This document shows, one piece after another, positions 24,007-36,900 of a DNA stretch of 64,000 bases; positions within the stretch are counted from its first letter, which is position 1, and every line of letters starts with the position of its first letter. The DNA lies in NCBI GenBank assembly GCA_022496205.1, contig WTXD01000041.1:167256-231255 (forward strand). The letters are read 5' to 3'. The notes under the pieces were generated by a model. It made no database searches and was not told the DNA's origin. It worked only from the letters and a program-made list of their open reading frames with translations. Made by a program: the position numbers and the translations under genes. The stretch comes from Gloeopeniophorella convolvens. Its lineage: Eukaryota; Basidiomycota; Agaricomycetes; Russulales.

Positions 24007-25014
24007 GGCGGCAGGGCCACCAGGAGGGCTGTATGAATATGGCTGGGTGCGTTGTGAGTGTTCAAGACGCCATCAATAGAACTAGATCGTGCACCTTCCA
24101 GACTGCCTTCACGGCGCCATCGTGCACCTGCCAGGCCGCCTTCGTGGGATATTCACGCAACAGACCACCAGGGGCACCATCGTCAACCGTCAAGGGTGAT
24201 CTACCTCTTCTTTCGGGCTGAAACCTCCGAGTGTGATAGCGTGGAGAGGGTGCGAACATGGTGGCCAGTGGGAAAAGGCCGCACCGTGGCGCCAATCCAA
24301 GGACGGACATAATTTACCTGCAGGACATACATGAGGCGCACAAGAACGGAAGGTGGCGTCCGAGAGGGCTGCTTCATCCGGAGCGAATGCCATGCGCATC
24401 GTTGACTGCCATAGTATGTGATGAGTTGGAAGTACGATCTAGTGGACATGCGAGTGGAAGATATTAAGGGCTCAGCAACCGTATGGGTGTCGTTGCTAGA
24501 AGATGCGCAAAGTCACGACTCGGACTCGGACACAATACGGAGCTAGCGCCGGGGCGCGAGAGACGCCCACTGCAGTGCCCTCTTGGTATTGGCGCCGGCT
24601 GGGGCAGCGACTCACATGCGTCCTCAGACTATTGCAAGTACACTAATCACTATATTCGATGTCGTATATACCCAACGCAAACATGCAGGCCTCACTGACC
24701 TCCCACTATTTCAGACATAACGCACACATGACGCAGCCGCACCATCCCCTTGTTCTTCACGCTCAGGCTGCACCAACCAATCCCCCACGCCTTCCCACTA
24801 CGCCGCACGGCGCACACTCGCCATCCTCCGCGCAATTCCAACCCGGCGCCACCCCAACAGGCCCACCTTCGCACACACACCCGGCGCGCGCGCGCGCACG
24901 CACATGTACATATGCTCGAGCTGGAAGCCATGCAACTCGTGCACCCGGCGGTCTTGCCAGCACGGGCTGTGGACGCGCGCCAGCACCTGCACGAGCGAGC
25001 CAGTTCGCCCCGTG
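24007..25014. other. Intergenic region
   Basis: About 1 kb between two minus-strand hypothetical genes. It contains a short CGCG/CACA simple-sequence stretch near 24,877-24,906. Short frames near 24,060-24,450 could be 5' exons of the gene at 23,056-24,006, but I could not join them. Confidence 0.35.
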
Positions 25015-25799
25015 TCAGCCTGAGATCGCGCAGGGCACTGCAAGGAGGGGACGCACGAGCGTGTGCCGGTCATCTTCGGTCGCAAGCACGGTGTAGAACA
25101 GCGCCGACGTGCCGGCGCGCTGCGCTGAGAGCGCCGCTCGCCAGTTCGCAAGTGGTGCGCGCGGGATGCGCGCTAGGAGCTGCCAGACGGTCGGTGGCCG
25201 CTTATGGCGCCGCGCGGGGGCGCGCGTGGGGGCGTGCGCGGCGATGGTTGTGCTCGGCGCGAACACCGGCAGCCCGATCCTGCCCCGCGCCCCCGCGCAT
25301 CAGCACACGCACCCCGCGCGCGTCCGCGCGCAAAGACGCAGCACTCACCCAGCTGCATCCGCGAAAATACGCACAGAGCCCTCGAGCTGCGCGTGCAGCG
25401 TGCGCTGCCACTGGTCGTGCGCCTGCCACGCAGGCGGTGGCTGCGCGAGCAGCTCGGCGCGGAGCCTGAGCGTCGTGGCGAAGTGCGCGAGGACGGCGTC
25501 GCGGCGCTGCGCGAACGGGGCGGGCGCGAGGGTGGCGACTCCGGGGCTGTACTGCAGCGCGATGATGTATGCGATGTAGAGGTGCATCGCATTTTCGACA
25601 GTGATAAGGTTTTGTTGGACCTGTGTGGCGAGGTACGTGGTGTACTGCCAGCGGCGGGCGGGCGAACATGCATGTTTTCAACGGGCAGGAAAGGAAGGGG
25701 CTGGTTGGCGCGCACCTGAGCCAATGTAGCTCCGTTCATGGGTGCTACGGGCGTGAGCGCGTGTGCAGCTGGAAAGCTAGAGTTGATCGCGCTTGACAT
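25015..25799 (-). CDS. Hypothetical protein, helical, three exons
   Basis: No family recognised. Exon 1 gives MSSAINSSFPAAHALTPVAP and NGATLAQ, then a GTGCGC donor near 25,715. Exon 2 (from about 25,648) gives YTTYLATQVQQNLITVENAM, HLYIAYIIALQYSPGVATLA and RDAVLAHFATTLRLRAELLA, reading as continuous amphipathic helix. The intron near 25,280-25,350 is GC-rich. Exon 3 gives IGLPVFAPSTTIAAHAPT, a basic stretch and ALFYTVLATEDDRHTLVRP, ending at the TGA at 25,015. The single hydrophobic patch in exon 2 could be a membrane helix or a buried core. The coherent spliced product makes it a likely gene. Confidence 0.5.
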
Positions 25800-26684
25800 G
25801 TTGAGACGCAGGTTCCGCTGCGAGACAAAGACGACCCAGAGCAATTGGAGAGCACTGCACGGAACGAGAACGAGGAAAACGACAAGATGCACAGCTCAGA
25901 GAGAGAGCACACCATCTCCAGGACGCACAATGGCACAAGTTATATACCAGAGGTCGCGCGCAACCTGTGGCAGCCAGGTGTGGCGGGCGGGGCCCCCGCA
26001 TTGGCAGGGTCGATTGCACGACAATAAAACCAACGTCCATATAAGGCAACTCGGGCTCGAACAATGTTCGTACGGGCAGGAGAAAGTGGCACTGTGGCTG
26101 ACGTCTGTAGCCCATTGTTTCCAATCGTTGGGAGGGGCCGTTCAGGCTGGTCAAAGAGGTATTGAGCACTGGTGAAGGGAGCGTGCAGCGCCGTGCACAC
26201 ACCTGGTTCGGAGCGCCGCTCGCGTCACGTCAACCGCGTCGTCCCGCATTGGGCGGTTACATAATAAGCCTGTCGTCGTCACGGCCTCGACTGTGGCTGC
26301 GTGCTTCTGTCCCAGGCCCTGTGCGCAGCTGTGGCCTGCTGGCAGCATGACGTCGCTATCGCCCTCCTGCCCCCGCCCGGAGCAACACGGCTGCAAGAAT
26401 AACATGAAACGCGACGAGTACGAATTGCATATACACATCTGCTATACCTCTATTCGTTCAGTAGCACAGGCCCGCTGGCGTGCAGTCCGAGCCCCAATCG
26501 CGAATAATTACAAGAGAAAGACATCATCTTCGCCGGCCGCGCGAGCAGGGCGCGGGCACGAGAGAGAACAAGCAGCTTCTAGAGTACAACACACAGGAAG
26601 GGTGTAAGATAACGATAGGACGGGAGTCGTAGCAGGGTCGTGACAGGCAGAGAACGAGAGCGTGTGTCCATGTCGACGGTAGTA
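25800..26684. other. Intergenic region
   Basis: About 885 bp between two minus-strand genes: 5' side of the hypothetical gene and 3' side of the VTT-family gene. Short antisense frames only; no gene or RNA recognised. Confidence 0.4.
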
Positions 26685-28108
26685 TTACAAGTGCTGTGCG
26701 GACGACGCGGCCGAGGATGTGCGGCGGTGCACGGGGCTGCGCGGCGGCTCGGGGTCCTTGTCCTTGATGACGAGCGCGGGGCCCGCCTCGAGGATGAGGT
26801 CCTCGTCGTCATCGTCATCATCGTCCGTCTCGTCGCCGAGAAAGTCCCCCTCCTCGTCCTCGGGGAGCATGACGAGCGGGCCCTGCGCCTGCTTGCTCTT
26901 CGCGTGCGGCGAGAGTGGCGGGCCCGAAGCGAGTAGTGCATCATCTTCGCCTTCGAGCACGATGCGTGCCTCGGCGTCGCCGACGTCGGCCACCTCGCGC
27001 GAAAAGATGTAGCGAATACCGACGGGGATCATCGCGCCAACGACAACGGCGGCAAGCGTGAGGAAGTTACGCCACGAGATGAGATGGAAGTCCGCGGCAG
27101 AGGTCATCTCATCGAGCCCGCCGCCGATGGAGGTGTGGATGACGGTGACGCCGAAGATGCCGAGGAAGGTACTGCACCAGAAGGGGATCAGCCCGATGCC
27201 GAGATGGGGCGCGAGGACGTTGACGACCCAGTGCGGAGGTAGCGGCGCGATGCGGAGGACGATGAGGAAAGGAATGAGGTTAGAGCGCTGCGAGCTGATT
27301 TTGGTGGACCAGGTCTCGAGGCGCGTTTGGAAGGAGGGGAGCGTGAGGAGTGCGGGGCCGAGTGCAGCGGAGATGAAATAGCACAAAGTGGCGCCAGTTG
27401 CGACACAGGCACAAGCGAGCGGGAGGGCGCGGGCGACACCCCATACTGCGCCGCCGAGGATGGAGAGATACATTGACCCCGGGAGGGAGAACGCCTGGAG
27501 GCTGACGGGAGAACGGTGTGAGCGACATGCGGCGCCCGCGGAATGGGACGGAAGGCTCACAAGAGATAGGTGACGACATAACAGACGAAAATACGGAAAG
27601 GGTAGATATCACGGTATTTCTTGAGGAGGTAATTGAGGTTCTGTAGCTGGGCAAAGGACTTTGGTATACGCAGGAGCGGACGGTCCTCCCTGATGCGCTG
27701 GCTGAGAAAGAAACACGTGTGGGAGGGAAGAGACAGATGAACGCACAGGTCTAATGTTGGGAGGGCCAGCCACAGAGTGCCTCCTAGAACGAGACAGCTA
27801 AAGACAAAGATGAGCGCCATCTTGAGAGCGGCATTGAAGATGACTCTTCTGGTGCGTTGGGGCGAGTGCGTAGGAGTGGCGCCATAATTATAGGCAGAGG
27901 GGAGGATAGAAGAGGAGGGCGAAAGAAGGGAAGATGACTCGTCGTCGAGTTGATGTACTGTTGCGAGAGTGTACGCGGAGCTGTTTGCATGGAGAGTCGG
28001 AGAGGAGAGGGGATCGTGTTGTGACTGCATGGCGGGGCTGGTTGAAACGAAGATGAGCGACGGCGAGCTCAAGGCGGAGGCGCTGAGCTGAGTCTCAGTC
28101 ACAGCCAA
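26685..28108 (-). CDS. VTT-domain (DedA/TMEM41-like) membrane protein
   Basis: Integral membrane protein of the VTT/SNARE-associated family; TMEM41 members act as ER lipid scramblases (family knowledge). The N-terminal about 90 residues are Ser-rich and cytosolic. A first membrane helix follows (ALIFVFSCLVLGGTLWLALP). After an intron come EDRPLLRIPKSFAQLQNLNY and KKYRDIYPFRIFVCYVVTYL. A second intron (about 27,480-27,553) precedes the VTT core: FLQAFSLPGSMYLSILGGAV, ATLCYFISAALGPALL, IAPLPPHWVVNVLAPHLG and FWCSTFLGIFGVTVIHTSIG. The C-terminal cytosolic tail is strongly acidic (a run of eight D) with Ser/Pro. Order and motifs (SLPGS, APPLP-like turn) are those of TMEM41. Start at 28,108; an internal Met 26 residues on is possible. 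Confidence 0.85.
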
Positions 28109-28425
28109 TCGCAGCCCATTGCCGCACCCAGCTCCGAGCGCTTACATCGTGGGAAAGTAGCTGCCAAAACGAGCTACGCTCTCAGATATCTCCTCCCAGC
28201 GTCTCGTTCCCCTCGAATAAAATCACAGGCGGTGTATAAGCGCGGAGAAAGCGCCGATGGAAGTGTTCTATTCTGATCGCAGACAGCGCAGAGTAAGAGA
28301 GAGCGGGAGAGACGGGGGTAATGGAGATGTTGATGAATCGGGGCGTGAGAAAGAGAGAGAAATTAAGGGAATGGGTTGGGCGGGCCAAACGACGAGGGCA
28401 CCGTCGCAGACATCTGCCCATCCAG
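28109..28425. promoter_or_regulatory. Shared divergent promoter region, VTT gene / Zn2Cys6 gene
   Basis: 317 bp between two divergent start codons. AGAGAG-rich on the plus strand near 28,290-28,370. Core elements not identified. Confidence 0.4.
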
Positions 28426-31400
28426 ATGACCCACGTCCTCCCTCCTCATCCCCAGCTCGACATCCGCACTCAAGACGGCCAAGGGCCCATTCAGCACATG
28501 GATCAGCAGCCTCACATCGACCCACAGCAGCCCCCACAGGCCCAGCCTCCGCCTCCACCGCCACAAGGCAGGAAGCGCAAGAAGGCAGACAACGGCGAGC
28601 CATCCACCCCCGCAGAGCCTCGTCGTCTCCGCCGCTCGCACGAGGCCTGTGCTCGCTGCAGGAGTAAGAAGATCAAGGTGAGCCTCAATAGCCGTAATTC
28701 TTCCTCCCATCCGCCACTCGCACGTCGTGGCAAGTCCCGTCGGTCAACACCGTCGGCAATTTCCCTGTCTCTTCCACTCGAATTTCCCTCTCAGCCCATC
28801 TTCTCACTTTCCATCCGTTCCAGTGCGACTCAAAGCACCCAAGATGCACCGCCTGCGCAACCGCCGGCACGCCCTGCCACCAGGAGGACAGGCATCGCCA
28901 GACCCTCACCCTCCGCGGCCACACCGAGCATCTCGAGCACAAGCTCGCACAATGCGATGCCCTCCTCAAGCGCCGCATCCCAGGCTTTGACATAGATAAT
29001 ATCGAAGAAATCCTCGCCCGCGAGGGGATTGATCTCGAGCCCAACGCACCCCCGCCCGTCTCTGCCTCCTTCCAGTTTTCCCCCGGACCTAGTGCGTACA
29101 ATTTTAGGCGCCCTTCCGTTGCCGCCGCTCACGTCTCACCCATCGCAAGATGGGGGTTCTCCCCCTAAAGGGTATCCCTACGTCCCTCCAGGACCCCATA
29201 TGATCCCTCCCGGATATGCCCCTATGCCGCCCTACTATCCTGGTCCGGGCGGGGGGCCTTATGTGCCTCCCCCGCATATGCAGGCCCCACCAGGCTACAA
29301 TCCACATATCCATCCCATGTTCCAGCACCCCCCGCCGCAGCCTATCCCGTCTCAGCATCTTCCTCCGGCTCCGCCGATGCCCCGACCATCGTCCTCGAGT
29401 GGAGGGACTGTGCCAGACATCAAAGGGGGCGACCCTGGCTTCCGCGACATGTCCGATCCCCGGGTACGTCACTATTGTACGCTGGTCCGAACTTTCTTCT
29501 TGACATGTCGCTTCAGGCGCTGGCGAAGAGCTTTGGTGTGGCAGCGGATATTGTCCAGGATCTCAAACTTGGGCCCCAGCCGCTCGACAAGGAGGACATC
29601 GCCGTCGGGTCGAGCGCCCTCATTTCAGGCCGCGACGCTGTCGCAGCCGACACGGCGTTCCCACACGATGTCAACAAGTGGGTCCTTATCCCCGTGCGCC
29701 GCAACAGCGTGGTCTCATCGCCCAACGTGGCGGGCCCGGCACCAACCATCTCGCTATTCCTGCCCAAGGATCGCGAGTTGGCGCAGCATATTGTCAACGT
29801 CTACTTTGAGCGCCTCAACTTCCACCGACCGGTCCTCCTTCGACATGAATTTGATGCAGCGCTCAACCAGCTGTATGCCGGCGAGGCGCCGCAGCATGAT
29901 CCAGGATTCTTGTGTTCTGTGTACCTCGTATTCGCCCTCGGAACCCTTTCCGAGCTCAACCACCGCGCATGCGGACTGGACAAGGAGGCCAAAGCGAAAG
30001 CCGCCGCAGGCGGCTCTCCGTCCTTGTCAAACGTGAACGTCAAGACTCTCATGCCTCCAGAGTGGCCCGAACATGAGGACTTTTTCCAGCGCGCGCTTGC
30101 CGTCAAGCCCGAGCTGCGCGTCACTGTCAGCAGCCTGCAGGCGCTCATCCTCCTGCAATGGTATCTCTACACCGAGGTGCGCGGCCTTATCGCTTCTCAC
30201 GTGTCTTCATTTCGGGTTCTGACATTCCTATCGCTCAGCGCCAAGGACGCACCCTCTGGCGTCTCGTCGGCAGTATGGTGCGCCTGGGCATCGAGCTCGG
30301 GCTCAACCACGACCCGACGACGCAGAACATTTTCGACGAGCCCGAGTGTCAGCTGCGCATCCGCCTGTGGGGCATCGTGCTCGTGCACGACCGCGGGACG
30401 TCCATTCTGCTCGGGCGCCCGCTCGCCATCGCACCGTACGATACTAGCACGCCGCCGCCGACGCGGCCCAAGTCACCACGGCCGGACGTGAGCGACCACT
30501 TCCTGCTCAGCAACCCGATCGCGGAGATCCAGGCGGACATCATCAATTCGCTGTACAGCCCACACGGGCAGAGCGCGGACGCGATCATGCGCCATGCGAC
30601 GCGCATCGTGAAGAGCATGGTCGAGTTCCGCCGCCAGCTACCGGAGCGGTACAAGTGGTACTTTGGCGGCACCACAGACTGGCCGCTCGAGGAAAAAACG
30701 AGGCTCGTGCAGGACATCACGGAGGACGAGGGATTGACGCTGCTCAAGATTGGCATTTCAAGGATTTTGCTGTTGCGCGCGCTGTTCTCGAACAAGAACC
30801 TGGATTTCCAACAGAGGCACAAGGCATTGCTGGATGGTAAGCGACCACCTGTTTCTAGTAGCCGGTGTATTCGGTGGCTGATACGTGGTGCCAGCAATCG
30901 TTGTCTCGCACAACATCATCGTCGTGCACAACCAGCTGATCCGCTTCCCGGATATCGCGTTCTTCGTCTCGCCCATCCCCTTGCACATCGCGGCGATGGT
31001 GATCCTCTTCGGGCACATGTCGCGCTGCGACTCGCTCACGCGCCAAGTCGCGCTCGAGGACGTGTGGATGGCGCTCGACATGCTCCCCTCCTTCCGCTGG
31101 CGCTGGGAGCGCAAGGACGTCAACGGGAGCCACCCGCTGATCGCGACGCTCGCCGAGAAGGTCCTCGGCGTGAACCTGCGCCAGGCCGGCCCGTCGTCGC
31201 ACCCCGTACTGATGCCCGAGCTCGACTGGGAGCTCGACGCGGGCGCCGGGAGCGGCTCGCCCGGCGCGTCCCACACGCCCGTGCACTACGTGCCCGCGTC
31301 CGCCGCGTTCCCCGGCTCGCCGCCGCTCGGCCCCGCCGTCCCACCGCGCCCCGCGCTCGTGCCCGGCGTGTCGACGCCGCCCGAATCGAAGCTCGCCGAG

Positions 31401-31721
31401 GTCCCGCCGAACCTATTCTACCCATTCTACCCCGAGGGCGCGCACCCGCCGCCACCCGCCCGCGCCGACGCGGCGCCGGCCACTGCCGCTGCCCCTGCTG
31501 CTGCCCCTGCGCGGGCGCCGAACGGCGGCGCTGGGAACGGCGCGGATTATACGCAGTTGCTCGCACAGGCGGCGGCGCCGCAGACGGGCGGGCCGTGGGG
31601 CGCGGGCGGGCAGGAGAGCTATATACTTGAGGAAAAGGACGTGCCGACGGTGCCCGGGCCTGGGATCATGTGGGTGCCGGACCAGCGCACGGTGCAGGGG
31701 TACGTGATGGGGCCGCAGTGA
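28426..31721 (+). CDS. Zn(II)2Cys6 transcription factor with fungal-specific TF domain
   Basis: Nuclear DNA-binding regulator. After a Pro/Gln-rich N-terminus and a basic patch (GRKRKKADN), the zinc cluster is split by an intron (28,678-28,823). Splicing gives ACARCRSKKIK then CDSKHPRCTACATAGTPC, spacing CX2CX6CX6CX2CX6C, a perfect Gal4-type cluster. A helical linker (RGHTEHLEHKLAQCDALLKR) and a Pro/Tyr/Gly-rich segment follow. The middle-homology domain begins at LPKDRELAQHIVNVYFERLN and includes FLCSVYLVFALGTLSELNHR. After another intron (30,178-30,238) it continues with RTLWRLVGSMVRLGIELGLN, CQLRIRLWGIVLVHDRGTSI and LLGRPLAI. The last exon (from about 30,895) completes the helical domain and ends in a long Pro/Ala tail. 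Target genes are unknown; the domain resembles the xylanolytic-regulator class only in general. Confidence 0.88.
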
Positions 31722-31985
31722 GTGTGTGTGGGTGTGGTTATGCGCGGTGTCGGTCGTGTAAGTTAAATGCGCAGGGTGGGTCATCTTGGTCGGTTAACGT
31801 TAAGTCCGTCGCTTTGTGTCTCGCGTGTTTTTTTGTCCCTCTCCTCTTCGTTCTCGTTTCTCGTCTCAAGTACTGCGTACGATATGATATGCTGTCTGGG
31901 TGAATCGAGTATCCTTTCTCTATCTTGTTTGGCGTGAGTCTGCTGCATAGTGCATCTATACAAGGTATCGGTACAGACTGCCCAT

Positions 31986-33383
31986 TCACGCCACTGTCGC
32001 GCCCAACGCAGCCGCGAGCCTCTTCGCATACCGCCGCACCTCCCCGCGCGCGCCCATCACCGTCAGCCGCACGCTCCCCACGTCGCCATCGCCGTCTGGC
32101 GCCAGCGAGAGCTCCCAGCGCCCAAAGGCCCAGTTGAGGATCCGCGCGTGCGGGTCCCCGGCGAGGCGTACGAAGCCCTTGACACGGTACACGCTCTCCT
32201 TCGAGAGCGCGCCGAGCGCCGCGGCCAGCGCGGGCTCGTCCAGCGATGGTCCCTCCGCCTCTGCCTCCCCTGGCGCGGGCGCGGGCGCCGGCTCATCGTG
32301 TGTGTGGGTGCACGCGTCTGTGTGCACGTGTGTATGAGCGGGGGTCGCGCCGCGCAGGAGCGTGGCGGTCTCGACTTCGTCGTTGTGCGCGCCGTCGAGG
32401 GGCGGCGCGGGCGCGGTGGCGGGGTCGAGGAAGAGGCGTGAGTCGAGGCCGAAGACAAGCGCAGGCGCGACTGACGCGCCGCGCGCGCAGCGGAGCTTCG
32501 GTGTGAGGTCGTTCAGCGTGTTCAGGTGCTCGAGAACGTCATCCAGCGCGCGCGGGGTGACGTGCTCCCATTTGTTCTGGGTACGCGCGTGTGGGTGTGG
32601 TGTGAGGGGGTAAGGAAGAGGAGGACGCACGATGAGGAGTAGGTCGGTGTATTGCGCCTGCATGCGCGCCGTCACGCTCGTGTCCTCGTAGCCTGCGAAG
32701 TTCTCCGCGTCGATCACGGTCACGATCGCGTCGAGCGCGAGCGCGCGGGACGTCTCGCGCTCGAGGTCGCGGATCTGGAAGGCGAGCGTCGCGGGGAAGG
32801 CGGAGCCGCTGTGCGGCGGTGGCGCGTGAGCATGGGGGTCATAGTGAGAAGGTAAGGATGCGCACGAGGACTCGATGATGATGCGGTCGGGGTGATATTT
32901 CTCTGCGATGGGGTTGAGAGCGTGGTGGAGCGTGAGAAGGGTGGGGAGGTACCTAGGATCTCGAGTAGTGCGGTCTTCATTTGGCCTACCAGCACGCAGC
33001 ACCTGTCCTTCCGCGCATTAGCAGACCAGGTGGCAGAGGACGAGAGAACTTACATGCATCCATTTAAGATCTCGCTGACTGCAGTCAAGCTGCTCTGTCT
33101 CGCCAACTGGCTGTCAACTGGTCATAGTACCCATGTAAGTGGCAGGACACGAGGTAGAACCAGTAGCAAGCTGGCCTGCACGCATATTAGCACTAGCATA
33201 CGATGTGAACATAACCGCTGCGAGCTCACCTTGTACGTCACCAAACTCATTCTTGAGAAGAACAACGCGATAATCTTTCGGCAATTGCGGAAGCAGCGAC
33301 AAGATAATGGACGTCTTCCCCGCTCCTAGAAAGCCGGTAAAGACGGTGACTGGAATAGGTGTTGCTGGGGTATCCGAAAACAT
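31986..33383 (-). CDS. COG0523 (CobW/P47K) GTPase, ZNG1-like zinc metallochaperone
   Basis: GTPase of the family that delivers zinc to client enzymes such as methionine aminopeptidase (family knowledge). Walker A is in VTVFTGFLGAGKTSIILSL. KNEFGDVQ is the expected switch segment, and the metal site NGCMCC is assembled across an intron (about 33,012-33,053). TALLEILEKYHPDRIIIESS follows, joined over two introns, then GSAFPATLAFQIRDLERE and ALDAIVTVIDAENFAGY. NKWEHVTPRALDDVLEHLNT begins the guanine-specificity region. A His-rich stretch (THVHTDACTHTHDE) lies before the CobW_C domain (KESVYRVKGFVRLAGDPH, ILNWAFGRWELSL). The start chosen is MFSDTP at 33,383; a Met nine codons upstream (33,410) is the alternative. 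The GCxCC box and His loop both support zinc binding. Confidence 0.85.
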
Positions 33384-33900
33384 CTCCTGTCTGGTATCCT
33401 GTCTATTCAATGGTATTGTATGTCAGTAGGTCCTCGTGGGCGTGGACCAATAACTTCGGACAGCTGAAAATCGGAGATTAGCAACGAGTGGAACTGCGGA
33501 CCGGGGTCGTCCTCCGGCCTCGCGTTCCCGCTGCCCGCCGTCTCGCACATCGCACCCGCGCCGATTCGATCCAACGTTCCCGCGCTTCCGCCGATCCGAC
33601 TCGTTCTCCTCCTCATCTCACTCTCCTGGTGTCCTCCCCTCGGGTCGACACACACACTCGCACTTCACTCTTCGGGGCAGACTAAAGGAGCATGAGATCC
33701 GCACGAAAGTCGAAGGTTGGCAAGAGCTAACCTTAATCCGACTGCTGCTCGCGTTTCACGGGGTGGATGGTGTCTCCTGTTGCTCCCTGAACACAAAGCA
33801 CTACTTACTTCCCGATAGTCAACCATGCTACTTCACGCGAGTTTCCATCATGCATCATCGTACTCTCCTACAAACGGTACAGACACGTCAAAGCCTTCAT
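33384..33900. other. Upstream region of the ZNG1-like gene
   Basis: 517 bp between two minus-strand genes. It contains, at 33,474-33,512, one copy of a 39-bp motif found again at 47,957-47,995 (see findings). No gene recognised. Confidence 0.45.
33474..33512 (+). repeat. Dispersed 39-bp motif, copy 1
   Basis: Begins GAGATT and contains GCAACGAGTGGA and CGGACCGGGG. It matches 47,957-47,995 in about 35 of 39 positions, same orientation. Its nature is unknown. Confidence 0.5.
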
Positions 33901-36900
33901 CTATCTGGCATCAGAATCCTCTTCGCTGTCCGACTCTGTGGGCATTCCCTTCCTCTTCAGCCATTGCTCGTTTTCCTTGTACCCCCTGGATAGGCTTAAC
34001 TCCTTCACAGCTCTGAGATGCGCGCGACCTTGTCGTGGGTGGTCACGGAAGGCATGACCGAGTCGTAGGAGCTTCCGGTAACCCTCTTGCCCCGTACGGT
34101 CGATTTCGTGGAACTGCGTAGGTGAACATGTGCCGACGTAGATCGCATACCGCGGATGCACTCGTTGGTTTTGTGGCGCGCTTCGTGATCTAGTGGTTAG
34201 CGACTGAGGTGCACTTGAAACGTACAATTCGGGTTTCGTCTTCCGCGGCGGAGAAGCAAGGTGGACATAACGTCGCGTGTGCTCGACGCCTAGGTCAAGC
34301 ACCAAGCTGATGTATGGCAGTGTGAGGATAGTCAGGCTAGAACTTGTCAACGGTCCTGGACAGCATTGGCATAACGCCGGCTCCTTTGGGAAGAACTTGA
34401 TGTCGGCTTCGTCAATCGCCAGGGTACTCGGTGAGCCTCTTCTCATCCGCCGCTTGACTTGTATTAATAGGGCCGTGATGACATGAGGGCAAGCTTTGCC
34501 GTCGGTCCGAACTAGGATGGGAATGATGAGGTCCACCTTTTTCTGGTTAGTCTTGCAGATGATCGCAGTACCCCGTAAGAACGCCGAGTGGGCATCGAAA
34601 TGGGACGACCCTCGCTTATCCCATTTCGAGAAGTGGGTGAACCTGACAACTGCATTGCCGAGCGCGGACTCGAGGCTCGGCAGCGCACTGTCATTACCGA
34701 TGTTATCGGGTTTTGCCGCGAGCATGAGGGAGGCGTTCACGAAAGTACATTCCAGGAAGGTCTTCAATTTACAGCCCCTGCTGAAGTAGGTTGTTGGGTT
34801 ATCTTGAGAGCCGCTAGAATCTAAAAATTCTTTTCGGCAAGCTTCCTGATACCCCAAGGTGAGCAGGATGCGCGCCACAAGCTCCCCGGCATCTCCTAGG
34901 TCAAGAAGACCATTCGAATGATGTTCTGAAATAAGCCGAATGACAATTTCGGGAGTATCCTTCCGCCACTGTTCGAGCAGGCTAGACGCCGCCTCTGCAA
35001 GGAGGGGCTCGGAGGGATAGCCGGTGTAGGCTATCCGGCGGTCTTGGGTTACAGATGCGACAGTACGCATATGACCTGCAACAAGTTCCTGCTGGAGAAG
35101 ATCTGCTCCAGTATGAAGAGGTGTGTAGTCGAGCATCATGAGCAAATCGATCACAGCAGTCTGAACCTCGATTGAAGGCTTCCTAGACCCGGTCGGATCA
35201 AGCTTGCGTTTGGCAAACGCGATGACTTCAGCGTCACCCATCGCACTGTGACCCATCAGCGACCAAAATCTATAGTGATGATAAGTAGGCTTATGCGCGA
35301 TGGCGAGGGCGAGCCTCACAAAGGACGGCCGAAGCGGGAAAGGAACTCCAATTTGCTGATGTCGGCGAGGGTGTATGCGTCGTCGTCCAGCGGAAAACTA
35401 GGATGACAGTCGAAGGGCAACTCGGTGATAGGAGCATGGTCGATCGTCTTTCCTTGTATCATCCGCGCCGACCGCGCCATGACCCTTGAGGGAGCAAGTT
35501 TGTCGAAGCTGGATGTTGTCGACAGTAGCAGGATCATCATCGGATTCATCATAAACACATCAAGGGTAGAGCACAGGACGTCAACCAACAGCCTTTCAGT
35601 GTCGTCAAGGGGTCGTTGGTTTGCATCGAGAAGGATCGGAACCGGGTCCGGGACGGTAGTGGCCAATTCGTGTGCCTCGTCGAAATAGATTATCACTTTG
35701 ACTGGATCGAGTTCGTCGTATAGGACCGCACCCAACAGCGTCTTCAGAAGGTGAGAAAACGCGGTTCTTGCTGCCTTGGACTCGTCGGGGAGGACATCTT
35801 CGCTTTGGAGGGGGGGAACAGGGTTTTGGCTACGTGCCTGTAAAGTCTTTCATTACAATGTTGATTTGATCGGAATGAAACGACTCACACTCACATTCGA
35901 AGCGGACCCCATTAGGGATGACTCGCGAGCCACACCTACTCTAGATCGGTTCTGAAGTGCTTGTTAGAGATACACAACGGTCAGGAATCGATTCGAATCT
36001 CACCCCCCGTTCCTGCTCGACCAACCTCTTTGCACTCCCGACCACAGACGCGTAGAATTGCTGGCGGTTTGCATCCAGGCTCAGATAGTCATGCCACCAC
36101 AAAGCAACTTCTGACAGTTTTTTGAACTTGTTCCCCCCTCTCGGACCAGAAAGATGGTCCTGCAGCAACGACGCCGCAGAGTTGAACAATTCGGCGAAAA
36201 AGGCCAAAAATGCGATTCGGACGTCGAGTTCACCACTGCGAGGCAGGAGGAAATATTCCCGCACTGTCTCATCCGGAAGAGGAAATGCCGCACCTATCCG
36301 AGAAGAATATCAGCGGGGGAAGACCACCAGTGAGCAGCAAATCGATACGATACCGGACTTCGTTTCATTTGGGGACCGGAGGTTGAACGGAAATGTGAAT
36401 ACAAACTTGGCGTGCTCATCAACCATTCGGGACTTTCCATATCCAGAGCTCTGCAAGATTGCGGCGATATTCACATAGGCTGTGTGTGTCTTCTCCCCGC
36501 GGTGCTCCATCATCTCACAGATCGTCTCGAATAGAAGTTGGGCTCGATCTCCCTTATACTCGACTTTCCACGCCTGCGAGGGCCAGAAGCCTGTTTCAAC
36601 GACAATTTATTCACTTGTCAGACAGATGGAGGAGCTACTCACGGGAGAGGATGTCTTTGCTAGGCGGTGAAAGCTTGTCCGGGTTGAAAAAATATGGGCC
36701 TAGCAGATAGTGTTGATAATCAGCGATAGCATTGACTGTGTCTTGGAAAACACACGGACGTTTCTCGAAAAACTCTTCCCACTTGCCGGTGTCTATGCAC
36801 TCCTCGATTGCGGGTATCAGGTCATGATCCTTCACGACTTGTCGAAGGCGGGTTAGGTCCAAGAGTCTGGAATCTAAGACGCCCCCCCAGTCCTTATCGT

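Noticed and set aside
34170..34240. tRNA-like A box (TAGTGGTTAGCG) inside an intron
   Set aside because: No matching B box or acceptor-stem pairing nearby.
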